Of a stretch of DNA of 64,000 bases, positions 10,201 through 25,374 are shown one piece after another; position 1 is the first letter of the stretch; each line of letters opens with the position of its first letter. The notes under the pieces are model-generated. The model did no database searches. It was not told the origin of the DNA and worked only from the letters and a program-made list of their open reading frames with translations. A program made the translations under genes and the position numbers. Source of the DNA: Diogma glabrata (lineage: Eukaryota > Arthropoda > Insecta > Diptera > Cylindrotomidae). Location of the stretch: positions 91,491,554 to 91,555,553 of the forward strand of contig OY856186.1 of the NCBI GenBank assembly GCA_963693315.1, read 5' to 3'.

Positions 10201-11818
10201 ATCAATTTCTGTAGTTGAAGGTGAGAATAAAACAATTTCACGATTAGAGCTGTACACGGAAGATGGAGATACAACACCAAAAGATATTACCTATGACATA
10301 ATAAGTGGACCAACAACCGGAACAATATTAAAAATTAGTGATGAAGGAGTTCCGTTAGATGTTATCACATATGGAAACCAGTTTACTCAAAAAGACATAA
10401 ATGACAATCGAATTATATATTTCCATGCAGGCAATCCACAATCAACAACATTTTATTTTCGTGTAACCGATGGCAAATTTAAACCATCCTATGAGATATT
10501 CAACATAAAAATTCTTCAAGTAAATATTATATCAGATTATCAAGCCGAAATTTTATACATTCAACAAGGATCAACCACATCATTAATAGAACCAAAACAT
10601 ATTTCCATTAACGCAAATGTTCATAAAAGTCGATTAATGTATAACGTAACCCGAACACCATCTGGTGGTTTAATTTTACTTCGAAATAATCCAACTCTTC
10701 GATTTAGTCAAAATGAATTAGAAAACGAGGAAGTTTCATATGCACAATCGGATTTTAATAAATCAAATGATACATTTCAGTTAAACGCTAACATTCCAAC
10801 TACACAATATGGAACAAATATTGTTGTTAACGTTATCGTTGAACCTTTTATTACAATTAACCCAATATCAATCTTATCAGGAGATAAAATTCGATTGAGT
10901 TCAACATTTCAATCTGATCCGGCCCATTTAACTCTTAATCGATATAATCCGAAAATAACAATAACGAAGAAACCAAAATACGGCAAATTTAAAAAAATAA
11001 TTCGAAATTCTGGCGAACTCTTAGAAACAGGAGAAATTAGTAGTAACTTAAAGGAGATAACTTCATTCACTTACAAGGAGCTTAAGAGTGGAGTTGTCTA
11101 TTTTATTGCCAAGAAGATGCAAACCGAAAATTTTATTTCGATTAACGATAGTTTTGAATATATTTTAACAATGAAATCAATTCAACCGGGACAAAAATTA
11201 GTTTCGATTGAGATTTACTCTCAAACCAAGAAATTGCTCATTAACGACGAAAATAACGTTAATGTTGTGCCGGCGGAATCTAAATTTCCATTTTTGAATT
11301 ATTTATTAATTACTATCGTTATTGTTTTTGTTGTTTTAATAATTATTGTAATGCTAGTCATTTTTAAATGCACATCGAGAAATAAGAAAAAAAATTGCGG
11401 AAAAGATCAACCACCAACGTTACCACGTCCTGATTTAATGACAATGAATAATGGGCGAACAATTTATTCGACACCATCTGAAGCTGATTCAATGCCAGTC
11501 ACAGCTTCATCAACGCCTCTTCCAGTTTTAAGCAACGTTCCGCATTGTAAAGTATATCCGATCGGGATCGATACAGATATGCAAGATTCTGAAACTGATG
11601 AGATGATGATAAACGAAATAAATGAAAATTCAAATTTAAATATGGGAGGGAGCGGCTTAGGTGGTCGATATCCATATGGTGAAGAGACTGATGATTGGAA
11701 TTCAACATTGGATGGTCCACATGAGGTCAGTTATTCTAATGTAGCCCAGCCACAACATAATCAATCAACTCAACAAAGGAATAACCCGTTATTAAGACGA
11801 AATCAATACTGGGTGTGA
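7262..11818 (+). CDS. kon: kon-tiki/CSPG4-like transmembrane proteoglycan, last exon
   Basis: One long exon of 1518 codons ends at TGA 11816-11818. The extracellular part is a series of about eleven CSPG repeats, recognisable by a recurring F(T/S)Q..(I/L)......(V/I).Y.H pattern (for example FTQKQLEAGVVYYVHDG and FTQKDINDNRIIYFHAG). A single membrane segment follows at about residues 1341-1367 (LLITIVIVFVVLIIIVML), then a basic stop-transfer and a cytoplasmic tail of about 150 residues. The protein ends QYWV, the class II PDZ-binding ending known from NG2/CSPG4. In flies kon acts at the muscle surface in target recognition and tendon attachment, working with integrin and binding the PDZ protein dGRIP; applying that role here is inference. 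The frame is intact and the 5' exons are outside the window. Confidence 0.88.
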   Translation, partial: PMDSFTQNEIDRNLLRFRTFMTSYSSFSDTFEFTVTAPECETVEGHIRIFYEPSEKLARHLHYQQREKIYVGEGDRTLLSRRHFEILFNNNNKLNKLFFRVTEPPKHGSLCNYDPRNSKVFIINEFSIENLYLDDVYYCHDDSESIADRFELLILSTPDNDFQYVCDIEIDIKLQNDNGPFRVFDKTFHIVREESKILSGFDLKYSDPDLNTTSNKIIYSHINVTHGELSKFGGPVEVFSQDDLNMRRILLTHYGGNYGRISFIVTDGLYEVPGVLEFEASDPFLKIKENNASVVQEGKMVVIKTEDLSVETNLNSKPDEIEYRILNDPVYGLLKLINSTNINSIKNFTQSDIDHDRLAYMNVEVASMDKIKYRVATKGIWSEGEILIRVYPSAYWELLQIRRNQTLYVEESTSVKITRDILEIFHPNISPGDITYLVTTSPQHGYLEIQSITSDDEYNCKVYDQSSVNSEKMFYIQAGVNQSSDYFIFDVTNGITWLRDLMLKIVIIPENIYIKTKTVIVEEGKNILIQPDHMVPLSEFFINKILEYKILQQPSFGQIKSGKSKVNRFTQKQLEAGVVYYVHDGSENSTDYVQLIAVTRNKESLPFDLNISITPVNDEIPLIVTNTGLHMWAGGKSVIKKSDLMAHDYDTNSDDLRFIIKQIRGGHLAIRNEFKTKISNFTQSQINDEKIFFVHDSNQVNAKIKFFVTDDLHNTTEQVLYITTNPVVLVQMKNENLHVFPMTRKTIMSDQLSFRCSDQERDVKYIITIPPQMGRILYEHIDSGSIIEVNEFTQNDIEHGRILYEHTHPMAELKSNDSFTFDVAAFLANSSIDQVFYIEISVSSGGLLRFLPVPRLNLDEGDSVPIKLDLSKVLEYLETRAGIQSPELFIESYQPQYGQIELITFDSTNQRKIENGKRFTLNDFNSGKVIYHHDHSDTVEDKILMSVYLSPGQIFLCNITIPVSVNPVNDQPFHLVTKSPSISVVEGENKTISRLELYTEDGDTTPKDITYDIISGPTTGTILKISDEGVPLDVITYGNQFTQKDINDNRIIYFHAGNPQSTTFYFRVTDGKFKPSYEIFNIKILQVNIISDYQAEILYIQQGSTTSLIEPKHISINANVHKSRLMYNVTRTPSGGLILLRNNPTLRFSQNELENEEVSYAQSDFNKSNDTFQLNANIPTTQYGTNIVVNVIVEPFITINPISILSGDKIRLSSTFQSDPAHLTLNRYNPKITITKKPKYGKFKKIIRNSGELLETGEISSNLKEITSFTYKELKSGVVYFIAKKMQTENFISINDSFEYILTMKSIQPGQKLVSIEIYSQTKKLLINDENNVNVVPAESKFPFLNYLLITIVIVFVVLIIIVMLVIFKCTSRNKKKNCGKDQPPTLPRPDLMTMNNGRTIYSTPSEADSMPVTASSTPLPVLSNVPHCKVYPIGIDTDMQDSETDEMMINEINENSNLNMGGSGLGGRYPYGEETDDWNSTLDGPHEVSYSNVAQPQHNQSTQQRNNPLLRRNQYWV

Positions 11819-12718
11819 GACTAAATAATTATTAACAAAAACTAACGACCAAAAAAGTTGCCAAAGATATTTTTATTATTATTTTAGGGTATATTGTGGG
11901 TATTGTGGGTAGATAAACAGTTTTTCTTTTTATATAAATTAAGATTTAATTGGAGTTACTAGCTTTTAAGGAAAAATTTTAAATAATTTATTTATATACA
12001 TATTTAATTTAAACAACTTGCCAGAACCTTTTTGAATAGAAACTTTCCTTAATTTTTTTTTATCTTATATACTAATATAGAATTAATAATGTATGAAAGA
12101 ATATTACAAAATAGGTATTTTAGAATCTGAATCGAGTAAGGTGCTTATCCTGATTATACTATTTTTATTTTAATGTATTTAAGTTATGCAAAATGTACGT
12201 ATAAGATTTTTAAATGGAAAAGTAAATGTGTAGGATCTTAAAGTTGGCGTATTCCTATTTTTTTATATTATGTTAAAAACTGTTTAAGTGAACGTTGGTT
12301 ATTTTTGTAATATTAAAAATTTATTATAAAAAATAAACGAAATAAAAAATTTGAGTGAACGAATGAAAAATGTCGTTTATAATTGATTCATTTTCAACCG
12401 TTTAGATACCTCTTAATTGAAGTGCGCATGAAATGGAATGTGTCTAAATTTTTTCTCTACATATTGATTTCTGTCAGACACATGACATTAAACTATAGTC
12501 AACCAAGACTATTATAACGACGGTCTGGTTCGATTCTTGTGTTACACCCAACAAATTCTGTTAGGTGTACATTTTCTTTTGCATCGAAATCAAACAAACA
12601 ACTAACACAATAATTGAACAAACGAACGAACTTTCTATAACATCAAATAACCTAAGAACATCATTTTATATCTAATAACTAGTATATGCGGTGTTTCACT
12701 GTAAATAATAACAATAAA
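11819..12718 (+). other. Presumed kon 3' untranslated region with poly(A) signals
   Basis: AT-rich and non-coding after the kon stop codon. AATAAA hexamers occur at 12332-12337 and 12713-12718. Either could mark the transcript end; I cannot tell which is used. Confidence 0.5.
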
Positions 12719-14126
12719 GAGAATTGAAACACAAATTTATTTTTTTCATTTATATTTTTTATTTCTTTGGCTTTTAGCGTTCTGCAAACATTTAAAATTA
12801 TTTTCATTTTCTTTTTCTCTTCATGAAGCAGCGCCATTTTTTGTATGAATGAATTGTGTTATAGAGTTTTTTCTTTAAACTTCAAATCGTTGTATTGCTG
12901 TATGGATTGCTGCATGGAATCTGTCAGATGATAATTAGAAATCAGTAATTATGTATTAAAATTTACTGCAAAAATAATTATAATGCAAATATAGTAAAAA
13001 ACAACTTAAGGACAACGCAAAACAGTCTTGATTTGCAAGAAATAACAATTTTTTAAAGTTTTCGAAATCCAAATCAGCTGATCACAAATGTCAAGTTTTT
13101 TTCGGGAAAAAGGTCTATAGATGTTCAGGGTTTGTGAGACAAATAGGTTGTTTCGTTTGTTTGAGATGAAATTTGTTCGTAATTTGATACTGGATTTTTT
13201 TTTAGTTTAAATTGCCTTGTGACATGAGTCAAGTATTTATTTTTGCTGAAACGAAATGAATATACATATATAAAATAAAAGAGCTAAACGATTTGGTTAC
13301 TAATTAGCAGTTAAATTTTAACTTTCACAAAAGGCTTTTGACTATGCAAATGGTTTTGAGCTGTTGTTTAAATTCTTGTGAAAGTATTAAGAAAAACAAA
13401 AAGAAATTTAAGAAAGATATAATATGACTTGATGGTGTTAGTGAATAGTGAATATCTAAAAATTTACAACAATTTATTTTAATCAAAATTGTTGAATAGT
13501 TATTCTGATATTAAACAAACTAAAATTTGCAAATAAAATCTTTTTGTCTTAAAGTTATTTTTTTATATTATAAGAGGCAAGGTAAAACATAAATTGATTA
13601 GTGCTAGAGGAACTTTTAAACAAGTTTGACGTTTAAAAAAAGGCAGTTCACGTGCAAAGTTCTCATATACTTATGCCTTTGCTGATGTTTTTCGTCAGTA
13701 GTTGATAATTGATAAAAGAAATGAAGAAACCAATTTAAAACAAATAACTTAACAAGGTATTCTCCTATATCAGCCATTGGTTTTCATATAAGCAGAACCC
13801 TCAATACGTAAATGGAGCCGCATGCGTCATAATTTATTGGAATAATCTATTGGCATTATTGAAATTGTTAAGATCAGCTGATTTGAACGATTATATATCC
13901 AGGACATCTTCGATGATCATATATCCTACACGCGGGATATCAAAGTAATTCTTAAGCTAAGTTTTTTTTTTATATTAGTTATTTTATGTGTATATACATT
14001 TCATTAAATTTCTCAGTACTTTATAGTCATTGATTTTAATAAAAATGAATTATTAACAATTGAGATTAGAGATTTTCCTGGGCCAGAGGCCACATGTGGA
14101 TTTTATTTCTTTTATTTAACATATAT
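12719..14126. other. AT-rich intergenic sequence, nothing recognised
   Basis: No convincing coding region on either strand, no tRNA and no transposon end that I can support. Short TA-type and poly-T runs only. Confidence 0.5.
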
Positions 14127-14742
14127 TGTTACGGTTATAGCGAAATTATAACAAAACACAACAACAAATTAATGAAATGAAAAGTGTTGTTGTTGTATTC
14201 TTAGATCTTGGGTCCACATAAAAATACTTTATGAATCAAATCATCATAACGTAAAAGAATCGAATATTTGAGAATTATGCATGTGAGAAAACACTCGTGG
14301 TTTCTAAAAAGTGACCTCGAATGGTCGAAAATTATGCAGAATAGTATATAAGGAGGGATGTCTTGCAAGACTAAGTTAGTTTTATTTTAAACCTACGACG
14401 ATAAAGTTAAATTATAAAAGTGATTTTTAAATTAGTTTTTGTGAATAAAGATTTAAAGTGTTATTGAATAGAAATATTTTGTGTATTATTTTGAACGATG
14501 TGTTAGTGGAAATTTCTAAAATCAACCGTTGGAGTTTCTGAAGCTGTTGAAAGAATATTATAGCTAGGAATATTGTTTGCTGTATTGTTTCCTGTTGTTG
14601 CGGAATAATTAAGGAGTTAAATACTTAATAAAACCAGGTGTTTGTGCTAACTAATCAGTGATCGAACTTGGAAGAGATTGGGAATTGTATTTATCGAATT
14701 GAGAGTAAGGTCAAATCGAAGTAAGTTTAGAAAAACATAACA
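14127..14742 (+). mobile_element. Probable solo LTR of a retrotransposon
   Basis: The segment starts TGTTACGG and ends CATAACA, giving the TGTTA…TAACA inverted ends seen in many insect LTRs. Inside, in the right order, are a TATA box (tatataagg, 14345), a likely start region about 30 bases later, and an AATAAA at 14444-14449. The flanks atat (14123-14126) and atac (14743-14746) differ by one base, so a 4-bp target duplication is possible but imperfect. There is no second LTR and no internal coding region nearby. I infer a solo LTR left by recombination between two LTRs; the family is not known. Confidence 0.5.
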
Positions 14743-17498
<2,756 letters not shown>

Positions 17499-17572
17499 AT
17501 TTTTTGTGGATCAGAAAATTCTTTTAGTTGTTGTATTGAATCGTCTTTTCCACCCGGTCTTAATTTTATATT

Positions 17573-19456
<1,884 letters not shown>

Positions 19457-19587
19457 TTATTTATTTTCTGCAGTATAGTATATACAATTTGAAAACTGTT
19501 ATTTATTGTTTTTTAGTTATAAATTCAAATCAAATTAAAGTTAAACATTGAAATATAAATTGATTGTTTTGTGATTATTGTGTGTGG

Positions 19588-20841
19588 ATGCTCACAAATA
19601 AAAGAACTATAAGTCGCCAGATGCGTAGCCTCCCTAGGAGCTCGCTCAGCAGCATTAAACAGATGAGTCAAGGCATTAAAATGAGTGACATCCCAACAGT
19701 AAACAGGTATGCAGGTTTACCGCCTAACGTTAATTTATCAAAATATGCAAAAACATCGCAAACTAGTTCTCCGTATGGTGAAAGTTCTAGAAAACCTGTA
19801 GAAAAAATTCCTCCAATAATTACAAAATCTTCCTCAACGGAGATTCATAAAACTATGAAGGAACTAAATATTTCAAAATATAATATACAAATAATGTCAA
19901 TTGGCATAAAAATACTTACATATAGCCTATCAGACTATAACAAAATTTTTACTAAATTAAAAGAACATAACAATGGTATGTTCTCATATACGCTTGAAGA
20001 AAATCGTTTTGTTAAATTTGTACTATGTGGGCTCCATGATATGGATACAAATGAAGTTAAGAAAAGCCTCGAGAATAGTGGCCTGAGTCCTGTTAATGTT
20101 TGGAAAACTATTCCTAAAAAATATCGTCGAAACAGTGAAGATGCCCTTTATTTTGTTGCTTTCAAAAAGGGATCAATGTCTCTGAACCAATTAAAAAATA
20201 TTAGATTTGTTAATAACACAGTGTGCAGATGGGAAATTTGTCGATCCACCAGCAAAGGTCCTCTCCAATGTTATAAATGTAAAATGTATGGTCATGGAGC
20301 GAACGCATGCTACATGAAGCCAAAATGTAATTTCTGTGGTGGAGATGAACATATTGATGATATGGAGTGTCCTTTACAAAACGATATTACTAAACATGTT
20401 TGCTGTAATTGTAGTGGAAATCATACATCTAACTCTATAATTTGTCCAGAAAGAGAAAAATACATTCAAATAAAAAATCATCTGAATCTAAAAAATAAGT
20501 TGAGTCGACCTTCAAATCAACCAACGTTTTCATTTCAACAACAGGATTTTCCTATTATTCCTTCAATACCTCATCAAAACAACAATAAAAATTTTAATAA
20601 TAATAATAATAATAATTTTGTTAACAAAAAAATGCAGTTCAGTACAGTGGTTCAAACAAATGCAATCAATCATGAAAATTCAATTAATATTAACTCAGAT
20701 AGCACAAATGATTTGTTTGCACCACATGAGTTATTACAAATTCTCAAAGAACTTGTTTCAGGACTTCGGGGGTGCCATTCCAAAGAAGAACAATTTGATG
20801 TTATGGCTAATATTGCTATTAAATATGTCTGTTATCCATAA
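19588..20841 (+). CDS. LINE ORF1 nucleic-acid-binding protein with three zinc knuckles
   Basis: From the ATG at 19588 there are 417 codons; the frame extends a little upstream only from a TTG. The protein has a basic Ser-rich N terminus and a central domain typical of jockey-type Gag-like proteins. Three knuckles follow: CYKCKMYGHGANAC (CX2CX4HX4C), CNFCGGDEHIDDMEC and CCNCSGNHTSNSIIC. The C-terminal region is Asn/Gln-rich and includes an asparagine run encoded by AAT repeats near 20598. Such proteins bind LINE RNA and help form the particle that returns to the nucleus. The stop overlaps the presumed ORF2 start by 17 bases in another frame, suggesting termination-reinitiation, as proposed for related elements. 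Confidence 0.9.
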   Translation: MLTNKRTISRQMRSLPRSSLSSIKQMSQGIKMSDIPTVNRYAGLPPNVNLSKYAKTSQTSSPYGESSRKPVEKIPPIITKSSSTEIHKTMKELNISKYNIQIMSIGIKILTYSLSDYNKIFTKLKEHNNGMFSYTLEENRFVKFVLCGLHDMDTNEVKKSLENSGLSPVNVWKTIPKKYRRNSEDALYFVAFKKGSMSLNQLKNIRFVNNTVCRWEICRSTSKGPLQCYKCKMYGHGANACYMKPKCNFCGGDEHIDDMECPLQNDITKHVCCNCSGNHTSNSIICPEREKYIQIKNHLNLKNKLSRPSNQPTFSFQQQDFPIIPSIPHQNNNKNFNNNNNNNFVNKKMQFSTVVQTNAINHENSININSDSTNDLFAPHELLQILKELVSGLRGCHSKEEQFDVMANIAIKYVCYP

Positions 20842-23482
20842 TTCCTTAAAAATTTGTGTGTGGAACGCGTACGGTATAAAAAATAAAAAATTTGAGGTAA
20901 TTCAGTTTTTAGATAATTTTAATATTGATATATTACTTATTAGTGAAACGCATTTAAAGCCTTCTATTTCATTTTCGATTCCTAATTTTCGCTTTTATCG
21001 TAATGATAGAGAAAATCTTCGCAGGGGTGGTGTTGGTATTCTTATAAAAGATTGCATTAAACATTCGCTTCTTCCTGACCTTAAATTAAATTGTATAGAA
21101 TCCCTGGGTATTAATATAATAAGTAGTGATAATAATCAACTTAAAATATTTTCTGTATATTGTTCATATTCGAATTCTGAGCATCTCAGAAATGATTTTA
21201 TAAAAATTTGTAGTGGTAATATTCCTTACCTAATTGGTGGTGATTTAAATTGTAAGCATCCTAACTGGTTTTGTCCTAGAACTAACCGCGGTGGTCGAAC
21301 TTTATATGATTATTCTATTAACTCTGATTGTGTTGTTATCGCTCCCCAAGATCCTACCCACTATAGTCCTGCTGGAGTCCCTAGTATTATTGATATATTT
21401 TTAACAAACAACCCACAGTTGATATCCGAAGTTAACACCATTCAAGCACTCTGCTCCGATCATCTGCCAGTCCTCTGTTCAATAGTATTTAATAATCAAG
21501 TAGATCATTGCCATCGTAAATACTTTAACTATAAAAATGTTAATTGGAGCATTTATCAGAATCATATATCATCTGAAATTGAAAATTTCAATTTAAGTTC
21601 AATTCATACTATTTCAGATGTCAACGCTGCAGTCGATTTTTTGACAGCATCTATTTCTTCAGCTCGTGAGCTATCCGTACCGCTTGTGCCTGTTCTTCCA
21701 ACTGAAAAATTGTTATTATCTGATCAAGTGTTAAGTTTTATCAGACACCGAAATTCGCTTAGAAGATCTTACCTCAGAAGTCGCCTTGCTCACATTAAAA
21801 CCTCAATAAACTTGCTAAATAGAATTATTAAATATCATATAAATATTCTTTATAATCAAAAATGGCAAACGAAGCTTGAATGCTTGGATAATGGTTCAAG
21901 AAACTTCTGGAAAACAACTAAACATTTTAAAAACCATCGCAAGTCCATTCCACCATTAGTTACTCCCAACACTGGAAATCGAATTTTCTTAAATACAGAA
22001 AAAGCACAAGTATTGGCTGATGTCTTCCTTGACGCTCATCAAATTCCAAACTCCAATATTGTAATTGAAGAACAAGTGAATGACTTTTGCACTAATTTCA
22101 ATAATTTGGATAACAATGCTCCAATTTCTGAAATTCACCCTTCTGAAATTTCTGATATTTTGAAATTCCTTCCAAGGCTCAAAGCTCCAGGTGTAGATAA
22201 TATTCCATTTATTTTACTTAAAAATCTTCCTGAAAGTGGAATCCATTTTCTTAAGATAATGTTCGAGTGCTGCTTGAAGCTAGGTTATTTCCCAATTCAA
22301 TGGAAAAAAGCAAAAATTACTCCTGTTTTAAAGCCTGGCAAAGACCCCACTCTTGCTACAAGCTACAGACCTATTAGTCTTCTTTGTACATTGGGAAAAC
22401 TCTTTGAGCAGATTATCAAAAGAAGAATGGAAGAGTTCATAACTGACAATCAAATAATTATAAACGAGCAATTTGGTTTTAGATCTGGGCACTCTACAGT
22501 TCATCAAATCCATCGTGTAGTCAATCATATTAAATCTAATAGATCTTCGCTAAAATCTACTGGAATGATATTATTAGACCTTGAACGAGCCTTTGATAAA
22601 GTTTGGCAAGACGCTGTCTGCTATAAATTATTTATATATGGATTTCCAATATTTTTAATTAAAATCATAAAATCGTTCTTAACTGATAGAACATTTTTTG
22701 TCCAGATTTTTGATTCCATGTCCTCTATACTTAGCATTCCAGCTGGGGTTCCTCAAGGTGCCGTATTGAGTCCTTTGCTTTTTTGTTTATTCATCAATGG
22801 TATTCCAAGAGATAGTGAATGTAAATTATCATTATTTGCTGATGACACTGCAATATTTGTGTCAGATGAGCTGGCGGTATCTATTATCAATAAGCTTCAA
22901 TTGTACCTCACTAAAATTCTCGAATTTTTTAAAAACTGGAAACTTAGTATTAACATATCAAAATGTGAAGCTATTTATTTTACTAGGTGCAGAGCATCCC
23001 GTAAACTTCCACAACAACCCTTTCTGATTCAAAACTCTTCTTTGGAATGGAAACCTTCAACTAAATATTTAGGAATTTATTTGGATAAATCATTAACATT
23101 TAAGACACACGTCACTCAAATACAACAAAAATGTAATGCACTGTTCAAAAGTCTATATCCTCTACTCAACAGAAATAGTAAACTGAATAGTCATAATAAG
23201 ACACTAATTTACAAGTGTGTGATTCTTAATATCATACTTTATGGTGCACCAATTTGGTGGGATATTGCTTTGTGTCATAAAAAGAAATTTCAAATTATTC
23301 AAAACAAATTTCTAAAAACTATATATAAACGCCCTAGACGTTATAGCACTTTAAGACTGCACAACGAATTAAATATAAAGCTTGTCAATGTAGTTGCTAG
23401 AGAAGCTAATGATAGATACATAAATAAATTAAATCATATTGAAAATAATTTGATAAACGCCATTAGCTTTACCACCGCTTAA
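20825..23482 (+). CDS. LINE ORF2: AP-type endonuclease and reverse transcriptase, intact
   Basis: I chose the ATG at 20825 (885 codons) because it directly precedes the endonuclease domain; the frame is open further upstream but there overlaps ORF1. The endonuclease is at about residues 8-240, with ISETHLKP, GGDLNCKHPNW and SDHLPVL carrying the usual catalytic residues. The reverse transcriptase follows at about residues 450-720: SYRPISLL, LLDLERAFDKVW, AGVPQGAVLSPLLF and the catalytic box LFADDTAIFV. The C-terminal part matches jockey-type elements. The enzyme would nick the target and copy its RNA at the nick. No disabling change is visible. Confidence 0.93.
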   Translation: MSVIHNSLKICVWNAYGIKNKKFEVIQFLDNFNIDILLISETHLKPSISFSIPNFRFYRNDRENLRRGGVGILIKDCIKHSLLPDLKLNCIESLGINIISSDNNQLKIFSVYCSYSNSEHLRNDFIKICSGNIPYLIGGDLNCKHPNWFCPRTNRGGRTLYDYSINSDCVVIAPQDPTHYSPAGVPSIIDIFLTNNPQLISEVNTIQALCSDHLPVLCSIVFNNQVDHCHRKYFNYKNVNWSIYQNHISSEIENFNLSSIHTISDVNAAVDFLTASISSARELSVPLVPVLPTEKLLLSDQVLSFIRHRNSLRRSYLRSRLAHIKTSINLLNRIIKYHINILYNQKWQTKLECLDNGSRNFWKTTKHFKNHRKSIPPLVTPNTGNRIFLNTEKAQVLADVFLDAHQIPNSNIVIEEQVNDFCTNFNNLDNNAPISEIHPSEISDILKFLPRLKAPGVDNIPFILLKNLPESGIHFLKIMFECCLKLGYFPIQWKKAKITPVLKPGKDPTLATSYRPISLLCTLGKLFEQIIKRRMEEFITDNQIIINEQFGFRSGHSTVHQIHRVVNHIKSNRSSLKSTGMILLDLERAFDKVWQDAVCYKLFIYGFPIFLIKIIKSFLTDRTFFVQIFDSMSSILSIPAGVPQGAVLSPLLFCLFINGIPRDSECKLSLFADDTAIFVSDELAVSIINKLQLYLTKILEFFKNWKLSINISKCEAIYFTRCRASRKLPQQPFLIQNSSLEWKPSTKYLGIYLDKSLTFKTHVTQIQQKCNALFKSLYPLLNRNSKLNSHNKTLIYKCVILNIILYGAPIWWDIALCHKKKFQIIQNKFLKTIYKRPRRYSTLRLHNELNIKLVNVVAREANDRYINKLNHIENNLINAISFTTA

Positions 23483-23776
23483 TTTTTGCAACGTAGCTTT
23501 TAAGTTTAGATTTAAGTAGGTTAGGTAAATATAAGTTTTTTATTAGTTACTAAGCAGACTGAACTGCATTTGAAAATATAAACATTCTTTTTCACTTATT
23601 TTTCGCAATACTCATACTAATTAATTTCATCTGTTGTAAAGCTTACTATTAAAAGCTGATCTCAGTAAACTATTAAATGTATACAACTGTATTATAAAAT
23701 TAAAAGTCAATAAAGGTTTATTATTATTATTATTTATTGTTTTTTAAAACATAACTTACTCTCTAAATAAAATGTA

Positions 23777-24770
23777 TTACAAAGTAAAAATTCTATATCT
23801 AAAAATATCTCGTGAACTGTTAAAATCAAATACATCATTGAATTTATTAAGAGACTTTACGCATTTCAGAATTGGTTCAAACATTGCATAATTTGAATGG
23901 CTCAGCGGTACATGTAAAATACAATTTCTTGGTCGTAGACGTCGGACAGGAACACTTAAGTCAAACAAGCTTAGAAGATCAGGACAATCAATACGGCTGC
24001 ACAGTACATCGTGAGCAAAGACCGCACACGCAGCCTCTCGTCTACGTTCCAGACTCTGCAAACCGAGAACCCTTAGTCGGTTGTTGTAAGGCTCCCTAAT
24101 ATATCCTTCTCGATCAGATGGTAAATTTCGTAGAGCATAAATTAAAAATTGTTTCTGGATACTCTCAATTCTATTGGAGTGCAGTTTGTAGTTCGGAGAC
24201 CAAATGACGGACGCATACTCAAAGTTTGAGCGTACGTAACAAGAAAACAACAGTTTTGATGTATTTGGGTCAACAAAATCTTTTGTATTTCTTTTGATGA
24301 AACCCAACATACTAATGATGCTGTCAATATGTATGTCAAATGACAAATCATGGCAGAATATAACTCCCAAATCTCGAAAGTTATTAGCTCTGTCCACCTG
24401 TTCGTCGTATATTATGTACGGATACTCTATGATGCTCTTTTTTTTAGAAAATGAGATAACCCTGCATTTAGCCACGTTCAAAGATAATTTATTTTCCCAT
24501 GTCCAGTTGCAGAAATTGTCAACATCATTTTGAAAACTTTCAGCATCAGCTTTTGTTTTAATACTTGCAATAAATTTTCAAATCATCGGCATATATTAAG
24601 CATTTTGCAAATTCAAAACATTGCGTTACGTCATTAATAAACAGAATAAATAAAAATGGTCCAATATGGCTACCTGAGGCACTCCAGATGTTATTTCAAA
24701 AGTAGACGACGTGAAGTCTCTAATTTTAACAAATTTCTTTCTTCTGTGCAAATAATCCTCACAGGTTGTC
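23777..24770 (-). pseudogene. 5'-truncated LINE fragment: end of reverse transcriptase and C-terminal region
   Basis: On the minus strand the fragment starts near 24770 with …TSGVPQ and IGPFLFILFIND, then a YADDLKIY catalytic box near 24580. Small frameshifts break the frame there. From 24481 to 23777 the frame is open for 234 codons (NFRDLGVIFCHDLSF… to RDIFRYRIFTL), the usual C-terminal region of jockey/CR1-like LINE proteins. The endonuclease and N-terminal half are missing, as is usual for incomplete reverse transcription. The family differs from both neighbouring LINEs. Confidence 0.85.
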
Positions 24771-25374
24771 ATACTGATGATAGTTATGTTATTAAACCAA
24801 ATTACACAAAATTACACAATTACACAGTCCCAGCAGTATCAATCGAACGAAACAACAACCCGATATTTAAGTTTATATACAGACAATTACACCGCTCTAA
24901 CCTCGGTAAAAAGTATATATTATATGTTGATCGCGATACTGCTTAACTGTTATAATGTTGTTCCTAAAAATTTTTATTGTTAACGAGATTGTCATCCATG
25001 TGTAAAACAGTTCTGTTATTCCGATAATTAAAAAAAAAACCAATGTCAACAAATAAATCGTAATTCTATGAACAAGTTTTTTTTTAATGTTATTTAAGTA
25101 CGATGTTTCTTTAACCTATATTTCCTGTTGTTATCTGTCTTTTATCAGAAAGTTTAAAGTTAATTAATGTTTTTTAGCACTTAACACTTAGTAGCACAGA
25201 TTTTATTCTACACTATGTAAATATACACACAAACGCAATTGCACAAAATTAAAATAAAACCAAAACGAAAACCAATAATTTTGTAATTAAATTAAAAATA
25301 AAAAGCAAAAATAAACGACGTCTGTCTGTTCACTCTGAATATTATTATTACTATTTTATATATACAGTCAGCGT
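24771..25374. other. Intergenic sequence, no gene
   Basis: AT-rich with small open frames only. Nothing recognised. It ends at the TA that precedes the 119-bp MITE. Confidence 0.5.

Larger units (their letters stand above)
19516..23731 (+). mobile_element. Full-length jockey-type LINE with 15-bp target duplication
   Basis: The 15-mer ATTTATTGTTTTTTA occurs at 19501-19515 and again at 23732-23746, flanking the element exactly. Within lie a short 5' leader, ORF1 (19588-20841), ORF2 (20825-23482), an AT-rich 3' region with AATAAA and a (TTA)n tail (about 23717-23731). Both ORFs are open throughout. This is the layout of a complete, possibly young jockey-clade element. It inserted at or very near the 3' end of an older, oppositely oriented LINE fragment (23777-24770). 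Confidence 0.93.
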
